From the NCBI RefSeq assembly GCF_003254545.1, contig NZ_QJRH01000065.1, forward strand, positions 155,752 through 219,751: a stretch of DNA of 64,000 nt, given 5' to 3'. The DNA is from Flavobacterium tistrianum. Lineage in GTDB: Bacteria; Bacteroidota; Bacteroidia; Flavobacteriales; Flavobacteriaceae. Below the pieces are notes generated by a model. The model saw only the letters and a program-made list of their open reading frames with translations, was not told where the DNA came from and made no database searches. The position numbers were made by a program, and so were the translations under genes. Every line of letters begins with the position of its first letter. Positions within the stretch are counted from its first letter, which is position 1. Positions 63,965-64,000 of the stretch are shown here, in pieces.

Positions 63965-64000
63965 CATTTTCACGGTGATTTGAAAATTTTAAATCCGATT

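Overview
This 64 kb window looks like a chromosomal segment of a flavobacterium, most likely Flavobacterium and close to the F. johnsoniae group. The evidence is AT-rich DNA, start sites without Shine-Dalgarno sequences, Bacteroidota-type promoter boxes (TAnnTTTG), the type IX secretion/gliding cluster gldKLM with tandem gldN and gldO, a Bacteroidota-style LptE, and a division/cell-wall cluster in the order ftsI-murE-mraY-murD-ftsW-murG-murC-ftsQ-ftsA-ftsZ.

Layout: 1-13.8 kb is the dcw cluster (peptidoglycan precursor synthesis and division), interrupted by a four-helix-bundle protein gene set between inverted repeats and by a tiny membrane-protein gene between murG and murC. From 14.0 to 20.4 kb there are YqeY, tRNA-Arg, and small accessory genes (GNAT, Mpo1-like, DUF2199, DUF3754, a lipoprotein), followed by about 1 kb of repeats. 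From 20.7 to 24.0 kb an XRE regulator faces a three-gene Thoeris-type antiphage operon: a SIR2-SLOG effector (thsA) and two different TIR proteins. From 24.2 to 29.5 kb lie a LytTR/LytS two-component pair, a SulP transporter and a secreted phosphodiesterase. From 29.9 to 38.1 kb (minus strand) lie groEL/groES, secG, a repeat-bearing acidic protein, lptE, a sigma-54 activator, a GxxExxY nuclease-fold gene set between inverted repeats, and miaB. From 38.6 to 48.5 kb (plus strand) lie topA, an arginase-fold protein lacking metal ligands, and gldK-gldL-gldM-gldN-gldO. From 48.5 to 64 kb are mixed housekeeping and accessory genes (DAO oxidoreductase, ABC-F, App1, lipid kinase, FemX-like GNAT, LRR protein, PQQ-propeller protein, tRNA-Glu, CAP lipoprotein, SDR and others). 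The segment ends in a GIY-YIG nuclease gene whose 3' end reads through a broken tRNA-Met gene.

The most unusual structure is in the intergenic DNA. Several families of long, nested inverted repeats occur here. Two of them are present both empty and with a small gene between the arms (four-helix bundle at 5.2 kb, GxxExxY at 36.1 kb). Together with the GIY-YIG/tRNA arrangement, this suggests small passenger genes travelling with repeat elements. Thoeris is the clearest known defence system in the window; its two-TIR layout and the neighbouring regulator deserve attention.
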